From an uncultured Acidobacteriota bacterium (lineage in GTDB: Bacteria > Acidobacteriota > Vicinamibacteria > Vicinamibacterales > UBA2999), in contig CADEFD010000035.1 of the NCBI GenBank assembly GCA_902826515.1, positions 1 through 42,186 of the forward strand: DNA of 42,186 bases. Direction: 5' to 3'. Under the pieces are notes generated by a model that worked only from the letters and a program-made list of their open reading frames with translations, was not told the origin of the DNA and searched no databases. Positions 23,009 to 31,383 of this stretch are shown here, in pieces; positions within the stretch are counted from its first letter, which is position 1; each line of letters starts with the position of its first letter. A program made the position numbers and the translations under genes.

Positions 23009-23767
23009 TTGCGCACGTCTGGTTTGTTATTCCTGGCCCTGCAGGCGCCGGAGGCCGAAGCGCCCGTTCGCGGGTCGCTCAGCATCCTGCAGCTCGTGGC
23101 GGATGCCAGCCTCGTCTCCAAGGTCGCGCTCGGGGTGCTCGTCATCTTCTCGATCGTGTCGTGGGGCATCATCCTCTCGAAATCGATGGCGCTGCGCCGG
23201 GCGCGGCAGCAATCGAAGTCGTTCATCGACGTCTTCCGCAGGAGCGCCAAGTTCTCCGAGGTGCAGGGCGTCTGCAAGTCGCTCGAACATTCCCCGCTCG
23301 TCGGCCTCTTCCAGGCCGGCTACGCCGAGCTGAACCTGCAGCTGCGGGCCGACCCCAGGGCCACACCGGCCAGTCCGGGCGCACCGGCGGCGCGTCCAAC
23401 CCTCAAGAGCCTCGCCGCGGTGGATCGCGCGCTGCTCCGGGCATCGTCCGTCGAGGTGAACAAACTGGAGCAGCAGGTCACCTTCCTCGCCACCACCGCC
23501 AGCCTGGCGCCGTTCGTCGGGCTGTTCGGCACCGTGTGGGGCATCATGTCGGCCTTCGCGGGCATCGGCGCCCAGGGCTCGACCGATCTGGCCGTCGTCG
23601 CCGGCCCGATTGCCGAGGCGCTCGTCGCCACGGCCGTCGGCCTCTTCGCGGCCATGCCGGCCGTCTACTTCTACAACCACTTCACGTCGACCGTGAAAGT
23701 CATGGCTTCCGAGATGGACGACTTCGCGCTGGAGTTCCTGAACATCTCGGAGCGGAACTTTACCTAA
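23009..23767 (+). CDS. tolQ: TolQ/ExbB-family proton channel subunit
   Basis: This is a 252-residue inner-membrane protein. One hydrophobic helix near the N-terminus (LVSKVALGVLVIFSIVSWGI) is followed by a large cytoplasmic loop, then two helices (TFLATTASLAPFVGLFGTVW and AEALVATAVGLFAAMPAVYF). These are the MotA/TolQ/ExbB hallmarks. With TolR it uses the proton gradient to energise TolA. Three in-frame starts are possible: GTG 22997, GTG 23003 and TTG 23009. GGAGG at 22999-23003 lies 5 nt before TTG 23009, which favours TTG. The loop carries an Ala/Pro insertion (ATPASPGAPAARP). This is the first gene of an operon that runs to cpoB. Confidence 0.9.
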   Translation: MRTSGLLFLALQAPEAEAPVRGSLSILQLVADASLVSKVALGVLVIFSIVSWGIILSKSMALRRARQQSKSFIDVFRRSAKFSEVQGVCKSLEHSPLVGLFQAGYAELNLQLRADPRATPASPGAPAARPTLKSLAAVDRALLRASSVEVNKLEQQVTFLATTASLAPFVGLFGTVWGIMSAFAGIGAQGSTDLAVVAGPIAEALVATAVGLFAAMPAVYFYNHFTSTVKVMASEMDDFALEFLNISERNFT

Positions 23768-23771
23768 CGCC

Positions 23772-24239
23772 ATGCCGAAGGTAATGGCGTCCTCGCCGGG
23801 CAGCGGCGGCCGGTCGCGCGGGCGGCGGGTCACGACCTCGCTTGCCGAGATCAACGTGATTCCGCTCGTCGACGTGATGCTCGTGCTGCTCATCGTGTTC
23901 ATGGTCGCCGCGCCGATGCTGCAGAAGGGCATCGAGGTGAACCTGCCGGTGGCGGCGCGCGCCACCAAGCTGCCCGAAGAGCGGCTCTACGTGACCGTGC
24001 CCGCGTCGTACCGCCGCGACAAGCGCGTGCAGATCGGCGATGACCGCGGCGGCATTCCCCTCACGGCCCTGCGCGAACGGATGCGGCAGGCCATGGGCGA
24101 ACGGGATCAGAAGGAAGTGTTCCTGCGCGGTGACGCCACGGTGCAGCTCCAGGAACTCACCGAAGTGATGGACGCGCTCAAGAACGGCGGCGTCGAACGG
24201 GTGGGCATCCTCACCGCCACGCCGCCAGGACGTCGATGA
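23772..24239 (+). CDS. tolR: TolR/ExbD-family protein
   Basis: This 155-residue protein has one N-terminal membrane helix. It begins with a basic cytoplasmic stretch and SLAEINVIPLVDVMLVLLIV, where Asp34 is the proton-carrying residue of the family. The periplasmic domain follows (YVTVPASYRRDKRVQIG and a RERMRQAMGERDQKEVFLR segment). It forms the proton channel with TolQ. It starts 4 nt after tolQ. Its stop overlaps the next ATG (ATGA). Confidence 0.92.
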   Translation: MPKVMASSPGSGGRSRGRRVTTSLAEINVIPLVDVMLVLLIVFMVAAPMLQKGIEVNLPVAARATKLPEERLYVTVPASYRRDKRVQIGDDRGGIPLTALRERMRQAMGERDQKEVFLRGDATVQLQELTEVMDALKNGGVERVGILTATPPGRR

Positions 24240-25024
24240 CGATGGACGCGGTCTCGCAGGTCATCGCCGCCCGCTACGAGGTCGACAAGGCCGCGCCGAT
24301 GTTCGGCGTGTCGGCGCTGGCGCACGTGGCGCTTGCCGTGGCGGTGTTCCTCGTGCCGGCCGCCTGGATGGGCATCACGGTCGCGCCGGACGAACCGGTG
24401 ATGACGGTGAGTCTGCAGGGCAACGTCGGGCCGCAGACCGGCGGCCGTCAGCTCGAGAGCCGCCAGGCCACGCAGGCCGTCGCGCCGCCCGCCGCGCGTC
24501 CGGAGCCGGTAACCCCGCCCGCGGCGAAAACGCCGGAGATGGTCGAACCCACCAAGGCGCCGCCGCGGAAGACTCCCCCGCCCAAGGTGGCGCAGGCTCC
24601 GAAGGAGGCCGCGCCCCGCACGGCGCCTTCGACGGGCACGCAGGTGCAGACGGGAGACGCCATCGCCAACACCGGCTCGACGAGCCGCGTGCCGTTCGGC
24701 GGCCTCGCTTCCGGCGGCGGCGGCACCGGCGCCCGCGTGGACGTCGGCAACTTCTGCTGCCCGCAGTATCTGGCCACGATGCAGGAGCGCATCCTGCGCA
24801 ACTGGGAGAGCAAACAGGCCTCGCTCGGCACGACGATCCTGGTCTTCAAGGTGCAGCGTGATGGCACGCTCACCGATGTCGCCGTCGAGAAGTCGAGCGG
24901 CAACACCTCGCTCGACTTCATCGCCACGCGCGCGCTGCGGCTGACGCAGAAGATTCCGCCGCTGCCGCCGGAATACACCAACGCGTCGCTCACCGTCCAT
25001 CTGACCTTCGAGTACCAGCGATGA
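24236..25024 (+). CDS. TonB/TolA-like energy transducer
   Basis: This 262-residue protein has one membrane helix (about residues 22-43), then a Pro/Ala/Lys-rich periplasmic linker. The C-terminal domain (~175-262) is TonB/TolA type, with ATMQERILRNWESKQASLGT and VQRDGTLTDVAVEKSSGNTS. Position between tolR and tolB implies the TolA role: spanning the periplasm to pull on Pal/TolB at the outer membrane. The helical domain II of E. coli TolA is replaced by a short Pro-rich stretch. FCCPQY contributes two adjacent cysteines of unknown role. Stop and start overlap on both sides (ATGA). Confidence 0.86.
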   Translation: MTMDAVSQVIAARYEVDKAAPMFGVSALAHVALAVAVFLVPAAWMGITVAPDEPVMTVSLQGNVGPQTGGRQLESRQATQAVAPPAARPEPVTPPAAKTPEMVEPTKAPPRKTPPPKVAQAPKEAAPRTAPSTGTQVQTGDAIANTGSTSRVPFGGLASGGGGTGARVDVGNFCCPQYLATMQERILRNWESKQASLGTTILVFKVQRDGTLTDVAVEKSSGNTSLDFIATRALRLTQKIPPLPPEYTNASLTVHLTFEYQR

Positions 25025-26394
25025 CACCGACCGTTCGCACCTTCGTCTTCCTCGCCGCGGCCGCGAGCGCCGTCGCCGCCGGCCGCGCGCAGACGCCGGC
25101 CCCGGCGCAGCCGCCGCAGCAGCCCTCCGAAGTCAACACGAAGATCACCGGCGACTCGGGCGCTCCGCCCCGGATTGCCGTGCCCGACTTCCTCGTCGCC
25201 GGCGGCGACAAGGACACCGCCGACATCGCGAAGCTGCTGGCGCAGGTGCTTTACGACGACCTGACGTTCGAGGCCGAATTCGATCTGATTCCGCGTGACA
25301 CCTACGCGTCCATTCCCGTGGCGCGCTCGCTCTCGGAAGCGCCGTTCGATCGCTGGCGCGAACTGGGCGCCGATGGCCTGCTCATGGGCACGGTGAGCAA
25401 GAGCGGCCAGACCATCAAGGTCGAGATGCGGCTCTTCGACGTGCGCACGCGCCGCCAGCTCCTCGGCCGCGAGTACAGCGGTGCGGCCGGCAACCCCAGG
25501 CTCTACGCCCACACGATGGCCGACGAGGTGCACCTCACGCAGGCGAACCTGAAGGGGGTGGCCCGCACCAAGCTCACCTTCTCGTCCGACCGCGTGCGCG
25601 ATCGCGCCACCAACACGATCGAGCAGCGCAATGTGAAGGAGATCTTCATCGCCGACTACGACGGCTTCAACCAGCGCCGTGTCACGGTGAACCGCCAGCT
25701 CAACGTGTTTCCGTCGTGGTCGCCCGACGGCCGCGCCATCGCCTACACGTCCTATCGCCGCGGCTATCCCGACATCTTCATCTCGCTCATCTATCAGGGC
25801 ACGATGGAGACGCCCACGAACGGCACCGGGCAGAACTGGCTGCCGGCGTTCTCGCCCGACGGGACGCGCATCGCGTTCACCTCGAACCGCGACGGCAACT
25901 CCGAGATCTACGTGATGAACCGCGACGGGTCCGGCCTGCGGCGGCTCACGACGCACCCGGCCATCGACTCGACCCCCACGTGGTCGCCGTCGGGCGCGCA
26001 GGTCGCCTTCACGTCCGATCGCACGGGCGCCCCGCAGATCTGGGTGGTGAGTGCGGACGGCCTGAACCTGCGCCGCCTCACCTCGGAGTCGTACGCCGAC
26101 CGTCCTACCTGGTCGCCGGCGCCGTACAACGAGATTGCGTTCTCGGTCCGCACCGGCTCGCGCTTCGACATCAAGATTTATCAGGTGGACAACGGCGCCA
26201 CGCGGCAGATCACCTTCGGAGAAGGCACCAACGAAAGCCCGGCGTGGGCGCCGAACGGCAAACATCTGGCGTTCATGTCGACGCGCACCGGGCGCGCCAG
26301 TCAGATTTTCATCGCGCGGCGGGATGGCAAGGACGTGCGGCAGGTGACGCGCGAGGGCAACAACTTCACGCCGAACTGGTCCCCGTCGCAGTAG
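25021..26394 (+). CDS. tolB: Tol-Pal system protein TolB
   Basis: This 457-residue periplasmic protein has a signal peptide ending near GRAQ. The N-terminal domain (~45-190) contains PRIAVPDFLV and DDLTFEAEFDLIPRD. It is followed by a six-bladed beta-propeller built from WSPDGRAIAYTS-type repeats (LPAFSPDGTRIAFTSNRDGN, TWSPSGAQVAFTSDR, AWAPNGKHLAFMS). TolB binds Pal and is pulled by TolA during outer-membrane constriction. The start overlaps the tolA stop (ATGA). Confidence 0.94.
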   Translation: MTPTVRTFVFLAAAASAVAAGRAQTPAPAQPPQQPSEVNTKITGDSGAPPRIAVPDFLVAGGDKDTADIAKLLAQVLYDDLTFEAEFDLIPRDTYASIPVARSLSEAPFDRWRELGADGLLMGTVSKSGQTIKVEMRLFDVRTRRQLLGREYSGAAGNPRLYAHTMADEVHLTQANLKGVARTKLTFSSDRVRDRATNTIEQRNVKEIFIADYDGFNQRRVTVNRQLNVFPSWSPDGRAIAYTSYRRGYPDIFISLIYQGTMETPTNGTGQNWLPAFSPDGTRIAFTSNRDGNSEIYVMNRDGSGLRRLTTHPAIDSTPTWSPSGAQVAFTSDRTGAPQIWVVSADGLNLRRLTSESYADRPTWSPAPYNEIAFSVRTGSRFDIKIYQVDNGATRQITFGEGTNESPAWAPNGKHLAFMSTRTGRASQIFIARRDGKDVRQVTREGNNFTPNWSPSQ

Positions 26395-26441
26395 CGGCGG
26401 GTGCACGGCACGACGACAGACACGGGAACGACAGGAGTCAG

Positions 26442-27035
26442 ATGATGCAGCGCATGCGCACGTGGACGATGGTGGTGGCAGTGGTGATGGTGGCCGTGGT
26501 CGGCGCGTCCTGCGCGAAGAAGCAGCCGCCCGTCGTCCGGCCCGCGCCGCCGCCGGCTTCGACGGCCGATACCGGCATGGGGTCGACCCCCGAACCGCCC
26601 GCGCCGCCGCCGCCGGTCCGCGACGAGCCGGTGTCGGTGCCGCTGGCGCCGCCGGATCCGGCGATCGGCAGCAAGAACCTCGACGAGCTCAACCGTGAGT
26701 CGCCGCTTGCCCCGGTCTACTTCGCGCTCGACAGCTATGAGCTGTCGGCCGAGGCGCGCACCCAGCTCCAGGGCAGCGCCCTGGTACTCAAGACCAACGC
26801 CACCTGGCAGGTCACCGTGGAAGGCCACTGCGACGAGCGCGGCACGGCGGAATACAACCTGTCGCTCGGCGAACGCCGCGCGCTGGCCGCCAAGGCCTAT
26901 CTGGTGTCGCTCGGTGTCGCCGCCGACCGGCTCCGCACGGTCAGCTACGGCAAGGAATTCCCGTTCGATCCGGGCCACGACGACGCCGCCTGGGCGAAGA
27001 ACCGCCGCGCCCATTTCGTCATCACGGGCAAGTGA
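26442..27035 (+). CDS. pal: Peptidoglycan-associated lipoprotein Pal
   Basis: This 197-residue outer-membrane lipoprotein has a signal sequence ending VGASC with the lipidated Cys24, a long Pro-rich spacer, and an OmpA-like domain. The peptidoglycan-binding motif is VEGHCDERGTAEYNLSLGER. The ending KNRRAHFVITGK is typical for Pal. AGGAG (26433-26437) precedes the ATG at 26442; the second ATG at 26445 is possible. The frame is open much further upstream, but that part overlaps tolB and is not coding. Confidence 0.93.
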   Translation: MMQRMRTWTMVVAVVMVAVVGASCAKKQPPVVRPAPPPASTADTGMGSTPEPPAPPPPVRDEPVSVPLAPPDPAIGSKNLDELNRESPLAPVYFALDSYELSAEARTQLQGSALVLKTNATWQVTVEGHCDERGTAEYNLSLGERRALAAKAYLVSLGVAADRLRTVSYGKEFPFDPGHDDAAWAKNRRAHFVITGK

Positions 27036-27086
27036 GACGGGCGCGGCCGTGCTTTCTCGATCAAGTATGCTGACAACAGGTGCACC

Positions 27087-27998
27087 ATGACCGTGACTGC
27101 CCTCCGCATGGCCCTCGTGGCCGGCTTCGTGGCGTGCGCTGTCTCTCCGGCTTCCGCCCAGCGGCGTGAGCTGCAGCAGATGGCGGCCGACATCCGCATC
27201 CTGCAGGAACAGACGCAGCTGCTCCAGAACGCCCTCTCCGGCCTCACCGACGCGCTCAAGGCCGTCAATCAGCGCATCGACGAGCAGACCGGCGTGACGC
27301 GGAAGACCTTCGCCGACGCGAAGCTGCAGTCGGAGACGATGGGCAGCGACATCCGCGTCGTGCGCGAGCGGGTGGACGACACGAACGTCCGCATCACCTC
27401 GCTCTCGCAGGAGGTGGAATCGCTGCGCGATGCCATCGCCGCGATGCCCGTGCCGTCGCCGACGACCGACCCCGCGCTGGCGGGCGCTCCGGGTGTGCCC
27501 GCCGATCCGACGGCGCCGGCGACCGGCGCCACGTCGCCCGTGGCGGGCGGTGTGCCAGCCCCGGGTTCGGCGCCTGCGGCTCCCCCGCCGGCCGCGGGGC
27601 CGAATGCGATGTCGCCGAGCCGGCTCTACGATCTGGCCTGGGCCGACTACACCGCCGGCAACTACGACCTCGCCGTCGAGGGGTTCTCGAGCTACGTGCG
27701 GTCGTTCCCGAAGAGCGAGTTCGCCGACAACGCGCAGTACTACATCGGCGAGAGTTACTATCAGCGCGGCAAGCTGGCCGAGGCCGTCGATGCCTTCGGC
27801 CGCCTCATCTCGACCTACCCGCGCAGTGACGTGGCCGGGCAGGCGTACTACAAGCGCGGCCTCGTCTACGAACGCATGAACCAGCCGGATCGCGCGCGCG
27901 AAGCCTACGACTATCTCGTCAAGACGCTCGGCGACACCGACGCCGGACGCCTGGCCAAGCAGCGGCTCGACGCGCTCAATCGCGCCCGGCCTCAGTAA
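27087..27998 (+). CDS. cpoB: Cell division coordinator CpoB (YbgF-like TPR protein)
   Basis: This 303-residue periplasmic protein has a signal peptide ending SPASA|Q, then a coiled coil rich in Gln and Leu (about 27-120) that trimerises in YbgF. A Pro/Ala linker follows. The C-terminal TPR repeats include YDLAWADYTAGNYDLAVEGF and YYIGESYYQRGKLAEAVDAF. CpoB links Tol-Pal function to septal peptidoglycan synthesis. It follows pal by ~50 nt in the same orientation, the conserved tol-pal order. Confidence 0.92.
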   Translation: MTVTALRMALVAGFVACAVSPASAQRRELQQMAADIRILQEQTQLLQNALSGLTDALKAVNQRIDEQTGVTRKTFADAKLQSETMGSDIRVVRERVDDTNVRITSLSQEVESLRDAIAAMPVPSPTTDPALAGAPGVPADPTAPATGATSPVAGGVPAPGSAPAAPPPAAGPNAMSPSRLYDLAWADYTAGNYDLAVEGFSSYVRSFPKSEFADNAQYYIGESYYQRGKLAEAVDAFGRLISTYPRSDVAGQAYYKRGLVYERMNQPDRAREAYDYLVKTLGDTDAGRLAKQRLDALNRARPQ

Positions 27999-28004
27999 CG
28001 ACCC

Positions 28005-28020
28005 GGCGCCCGCGGGCGCC
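28005..28020 (+). terminator. 16-bp GC palindrome after cpoB
   Basis: GGCGCCCG is followed directly by CGGGCGCC. It begins 7 nt after the cpoB stop and is followed by a pyrimidine-rich stretch (CTTTCTCCT). It may end or attenuate the tol-pal transcript before ssb. Confidence 0.4.
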
Positions 28021-28051
28021 TCAACGCCTTTCTCCTCGAGGACATCGACAC

Positions 28052-28483
28052 ATGGGCAGCGTGAACAAAGTGATTCTGGTGGGCAACCTGGGACGCGACG
28101 CCGAGCTGCGCGCCACGCCGAGCGGCGCGTCGGTGGCGAACTTCAGCATCGCCACCACTGAAAACTGGACCGGCAAGGACGGCCAGAAGCAGGAAAAGAC
28201 CGAGTGGCACAAGATCGTCCTGTGGGGCAAGACGGCCGACACGCTGCAGCCGTACCTCACGAAGGGCAAGCAGATCTACCTCGAAGGTCGGCTCGAGACG
28301 CGCATGTGGGAAAAAGACGGCCAGAAGCACTACACCACCGAGGTCAAGGCCGATAAGGTGGTGCTGCTCGGCGGCGGCGCCGGACGCGGCGGCGAGCGTG
28401 GCGACCGCGGTGACGGCGGCGGCTACAACGAGCCGATGGGCCAGCCGGCCGGCGCGATCACCGACGACGATATTCCGTTCTAA
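28052..28483 (+). CDS. ssb: Single-stranded DNA-binding protein
   Basis: This 143-residue OB-fold protein begins MGSVNKVILVGNLGRDAELR, with the family GxxVANFSIAT and KTEWHKIVLWGKTADTL motifs. The Gly-rich linker is short, and the acidic tip DDDIPF that recruits replication and repair partners is intact. The family length is usual, if toward the short end. It lies 53 nt downstream of cpoB; its own promoter was not identified. The stop is followed at once by the long hairpin at 28483-28561. Confidence 0.95.
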   Translation: MGSVNKVILVGNLGRDAELRATPSGASVANFSIATTENWTGKDGQKQEKTEWHKIVLWGKTADTLQPYLTKGKQIYLEGRLETRMWEKDGQKHYTTEVKADKVVLLGGGAGRGGERGDRGDGGGYNEPMGQPAGAITDDDIPF

Positions 28484-28561
28484 AGGACAGGGACCAGGGA
28501 ACAGGGAACAGGGACTTCGGGTCCTGAGTCCCTTGCTCCCTGGTCCCAGGTCCCTGCCCTT
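28483..28561. terminator. Long imperfect hairpin built of GGGA-rich repeats (bidirectional terminator or repeat element)
   Basis: The two arms (28483-28516 and 28527-28561) pair over about 34 positions with four mismatches and one bulge around a 10-nt loop. The arms consist of tandem GGGA units (for example CAGGGACCAGGGAACAGGGA). The structure fills the whole space between the convergent ssb and isomerase genes. It touches the last base of the ssb stop and covers most of the opposing stop codon. Confidence 0.7.
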
Positions 28562-28916
28562 AGGTGCCCTGCCGGCCGTAGCGGTCCTCGAGGCGCACGA
28601 CGTCGTCGGTCTCGGCCGTCGAAACTTCGAAGATGTCGCTGTCTTCGAGCGCCGTCATCCGATGCACGGTCGGCGGCGTGACGTGCACGGCGTCGCCCTT
28701 CACGAGCTCGCGTCCGACGAGCTGCTCCCCTTCCTGGCGTTCGAAGAGAATCTTCCCCGACCAGACGAAGATCGTCTCGTCCTTGCGGTTGTGATACTGC
28801 AGGCTGAGCGCGTGGCCCTTGTTCACGTGGATCACCTTGCCGACGTACTTGTCGGTCACGGCCCACCACAGTTCGTAGCCCCACGGCTTCTCTACCCGCT
28901 TGAGCGGCTCGGTCAC
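28560..28916 (-). CDS. Mannose-6-phosphate isomerase-like cupin
   Basis: This 118-residue single-domain cupin begins with VEKPWGYELWWAV, typical of the type II phosphomannose isomerase / ManC C-terminal family. It has QYHNRKDETIFVWSG and VHVTPPTVHRMTA carrying the metal-binding His and Glu residues. Stand-alone short forms of this domain may isomerise mannose-6-P or bind related sugars. It lies 42 nt downstream of ptsI on the same strand, so it may be the last gene of the PTS block. The stop codon is inside the long hairpin. Confidence 0.82.
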   Translation of the reverse strand: MTEPLKRVEKPWGYELWWAVTDKYVGKVIHVNKGHALSLQYHNRKDETIFVWSGKILFERQEGEQLVGRELVKGDAVHVTPPTVHRMTALEDSDIFEVSTAETDDVVRLEDRYGRQGT

Positions 28917-28958
28917 GATGCGAATCTCCTTCTCGTCCTGATTGTCACACGGCCGCGC

Positions 28959-30704
28959 TCATCGCGGCACGGACCCGCGGCTGGCCGCCGCCAGCGCGTC
29001 GAAGAGGTGCTGCTCGATGTCGGCCGCCGTGGCCAGGCGGAGCACTTCGCCGGCCGTGCGGCGGGCATCGGCGGCGCGGACGTCCTGAATGAGCCGCCGG
29101 GCCACGGGAATCGCCGACGGCGTCATGCTGAACTCGCGGAAGCCGAGCCCGATGAGCAGGCCGATCATGGCCGGATCCGACGCCATCTCACCGCACACCG
29201 AGGCGTCGATCTTCGAGCGCGTGGCGGCGCGGCGCACGAGGCGCAGCAGCCGCACCACGGCCGGGTGGAGCGGCTCGTAGAGATCCGAGACGCGTTCGTC
29301 GGTGCGATCGACGGCCAGCGTGTACTGGATGAGATCGTTCGTGCCGACCGTGAAGAAGGCGGACTCACGGGCCAGCAGATCCGCCGCCAGCGCCGCCGAC
29401 GGCACTTCCACCATCGCGCCCACCGGCACGGCGCCGGGCCGCCCGAGTTCGTCGGCCACCTCGCGCACGACGGCCGTGGCCATCCGCATTTCCTCGACCG
29501 AGGTGACGAACGGGAACATCACGCGGAGCTGGCCGAGCGGCGCGGCACGCAGCAGCGCGCGCAGCTGCGTGCGCAGCACGTCGGGATGCGCCAGGCCGAG
29601 GCGCAGGCCGCGGCGGCCGGGGCGCGTGTCGCGGCGATCGCGGCCGGCCCAGCGCGACAGCTGGCGCTCGTCGAGGTCGAAGGTGCGCACGGTGACGCGA
29701 CGCGGCGCCACCGACGTCAGCAGCTCGCGGTAGATCTCGTACTGGCGCTCCTCGGTGAGCCGCTCGGGCGAGCGCTCGGCGAGCAGGAACTCCGACCGGA
29801 AGAGGCCGATGCCCTCGGCGCCCGCTTCGAGCAGCGCCGGCACGTCCTCGAGGCGTTCGAGGTTGGCTTCGAGGCGGATGGCGATGCCGTCCGCGGTGAG
29901 GGTGGGCGCAGGCACGGAGGCGGCCGAAGGGCCGGCGCCGGTGGACGCCCGCCGGCGTGCCGGTGCCTGCCGCCGCGCGTCGTCGATGTCGGCGGGAGAC
30001 GGATCGAGCGTGACGGTGCCGGCCGTGCCGTCGATGACGACCGCCGTGCCGGGACTGACCCGCCGGCTCAGATCGCGCAGGCCGACGACCGCCGGCACTT
30101 TCAGCGATCGCGCCAGGATGGCGGTGTGGTGGGTGCGGCCGCCGGCGTCGGTGGCGAAGCCGAGCACGCGCGACCAGTCCATCTGCGCGGCGAGCGAGGC
30201 CGTGAGTTCGTCGGCGATGAGCACCGCCGGCCCGTCCACGTCGCGCAGCAGGTCAGCCGCCCAGCCGCCGGCGCGGCGCAGGTTCATGCGGATGCGGCCG
30301 GCGACGTCGGCGAGGTCGCTGTCGCGTTCGCGCAGGTAAGGATCCTCGACGGTGGCGAAGACGGCGCACAGCTCCTCGTAGGCGCGGTGCACCGCCCACG
30401 CCGCGTTCACGCGCTCGTGGCGCACGATGTCGCGGGCGCGGCCCATGAACATCGAGTCGTCGAGGATGAGCAGCTGGGCGTCGAAGAGCGGCGCGAGATC
30501 GTGGCCGGGGCCGCTCGCGAGCCGGGCCCGGATCTCCTCCAGCTGGGCGTGCGACCGGGCCCGCGCCTGATCGAGCTGTTCGAGCTCGTGTTCGACGCGA
30601 TCGGGCGGAATCGGGAACCGGACCACGTCGGCGTGGCCGGTGAGCACCACGGCCCGCCCGACGACCACGCCGGGTGAGACGGGGATGCCCGTCAGTCGCT
30701 GCAC
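28959..30704 (-). CDS. ptsI: PTS enzyme I (phosphoenolpyruvate-protein phosphotransferase)
   Basis: This 581-residue cytoplasmic enzyme takes phosphate from PEP and passes it to HPr. The swivelling His domain has DAGGRTHHTAILARS; the active His is residue 193, and the usual GGRTSHT reads GGRTHHT. The C-terminal PEP-binding TIM barrel has RVMFPFVTSVEEMR, VGTNDLIQYTLAVDRTD and DASVCGEMASDP with the conserved Cys. It overlaps the HPr gene by 13 bp. A short linker near residue 270 is Pro/Ala-rich. No EIIB/EIIC gene is next to it. Confidence 0.93.
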   Translation of the reverse strand: MQRLTGIPVSPGVVVGRAVVLTGHADVVRFPIPPDRVEHELEQLDQARARSHAQLEEIRARLASGPGHDLAPLFDAQLLILDDSMFMGRARDIVRHERVNAAWAVHRAYEELCAVFATVEDPYLRERDSDLADVAGRIRMNLRRAGGWAADLLRDVDGPAVLIADELTASLAAQMDWSRVLGFATDAGGRTHHTAILARSLKVPAVVGLRDLSRRVSPGTAVVIDGTAGTVTLDPSPADIDDARRQAPARRRASTGAGPSAASVPAPTLTADGIAIRLEANLERLEDVPALLEAGAEGIGLFRSEFLLAERSPERLTEERQYEIYRELLTSVAPRRVTVRTFDLDERQLSRWAGRDRRDTRPGRRGLRLGLAHPDVLRTQLRALLRAAPLGQLRVMFPFVTSVEEMRMATAVVREVADELGRPGAVPVGAMVEVPSAALAADLLARESAFFTVGTNDLIQYTLAVDRTDERVSDLYEPLHPAVVRLLRLVRRAATRSKIDASVCGEMASDPAMIGLLIGLGFREFSMTPSAIPVARRLIQDVRAADARRTAGEVLRLATAADIEQHLFDALAAASRGSVPR

Positions 30705-30970
30705 GTATCCTCTCCGAAGCCCGTGCGCACGAGTGCCGCCAGCGACTGCAGGGCGTCGGCCTCGTCAATCCCATCAGCGCTGATGGAGATGACGGCCCCC
30801 TTGGCCGCGGCGAGCAGCAGGATGCCCATGATGCTCTTGCCGTCCACCTGACGGCCGTCGCGGGTCACCCGCACTTTCGAGCGGAAGCGGCCGGCGAGCT
30901 GCACGAAGCGGGCGGCCGCGCGGGCGTGCAGGCCCAGGGCGTTCACGATGGTCACGTCTTCACGTATCAC
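30692..30970 (-). CDS. HPr phosphocarrier protein
   Basis: This 92-residue protein has both regulatory sites: His15 in NALGLHARAAARF, phosphorylated by enzyme I, and Ser46 in DGKSIMGILLLAA, the HPr kinase target. Both sites match the adjacent ptsI and hprK genes. Start GTG 30970 overlaps the EIIA stop (GTGA). It is slightly longer than the usual 85-88 residues at the C-terminus. Confidence 0.93.
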   Translation of the reverse strand: MIREDVTIVNALGLHARAAARFVQLAGRFRSKVRVTRDGRQVDGKSIMGILLLAAAKGAVISISADGIDEADALQSLAALVRTGFGEDTCSD

Positions 30971-31383
30971 GCGCTCGTTCCTCCGGCACCGCTCAACAGG
31001 TCGGAAGCGACCCAGATGGCGTTGCGTCCGTGCTCGCGGATCTGCCGCGCCGCGTCGAGGACGTTCGACGTGTCGCGCAGTCCGGCCAGCTTGATGAGCA
31101 TGGGCAGGTTCACCCCCGTCACCACTTCGATCTTTCCGGTCTCGAGGAAAGTGATTCCGAGATTGGCCGGCGTGCCGCCGAACATGTCGGTGGCGATGAT
31201 GACGCCCTCGGGGCTCGACACGGCGTCGATGGCCGACGCGATCTCCTGCCGGGCATCCTGCACGTCTTCGTGCCAGCCGATCGAGACGGCTTTCATCTGC
31301 GGCAGATCGCCGACGATGGTCTCTGCGGCGCTCACGAGTTCCGCGGCGAGCTGGCCGTGGGTGACGACGACGACCCCGATCAT
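30967..31383 (-). CDS. PTS mannose-family EIIA domain protein
   Basis: This 138-residue single EIIA-Man domain has the phospho-acceptor His9 in VVVTHGQLAAELV and the conserved IIATDMFGGTPANLG. EIIA-Man normally hands phosphate to an EIIB next to an EIIC/IID permease. None is visible in the window, so a regulatory role is likely. It is coupled to rapZ upstream (ATGA) and to HPr downstream (GTGA). Confidence 0.9.
   Translation of the reverse strand: MIGVVVVTHGQLAAELVSAAETIVGDLPQMKAVSIGWHEDVQDARQEIASAIDAVSSPEGVIIATDMFGGTPANLGITFLETGKIEVVTGVNLPMLIKLAGLRDTSNVLDAARQIREHGRNAIWVASDLLSGAGGTSA

Noticed and set aside
28398..30677. Plus-strand open frame of 759 codons opposite ptsI
   Set aside because: It runs antisense through ptsI and the isomerase gene and has Arg/His/Ala bias typical of shadows.
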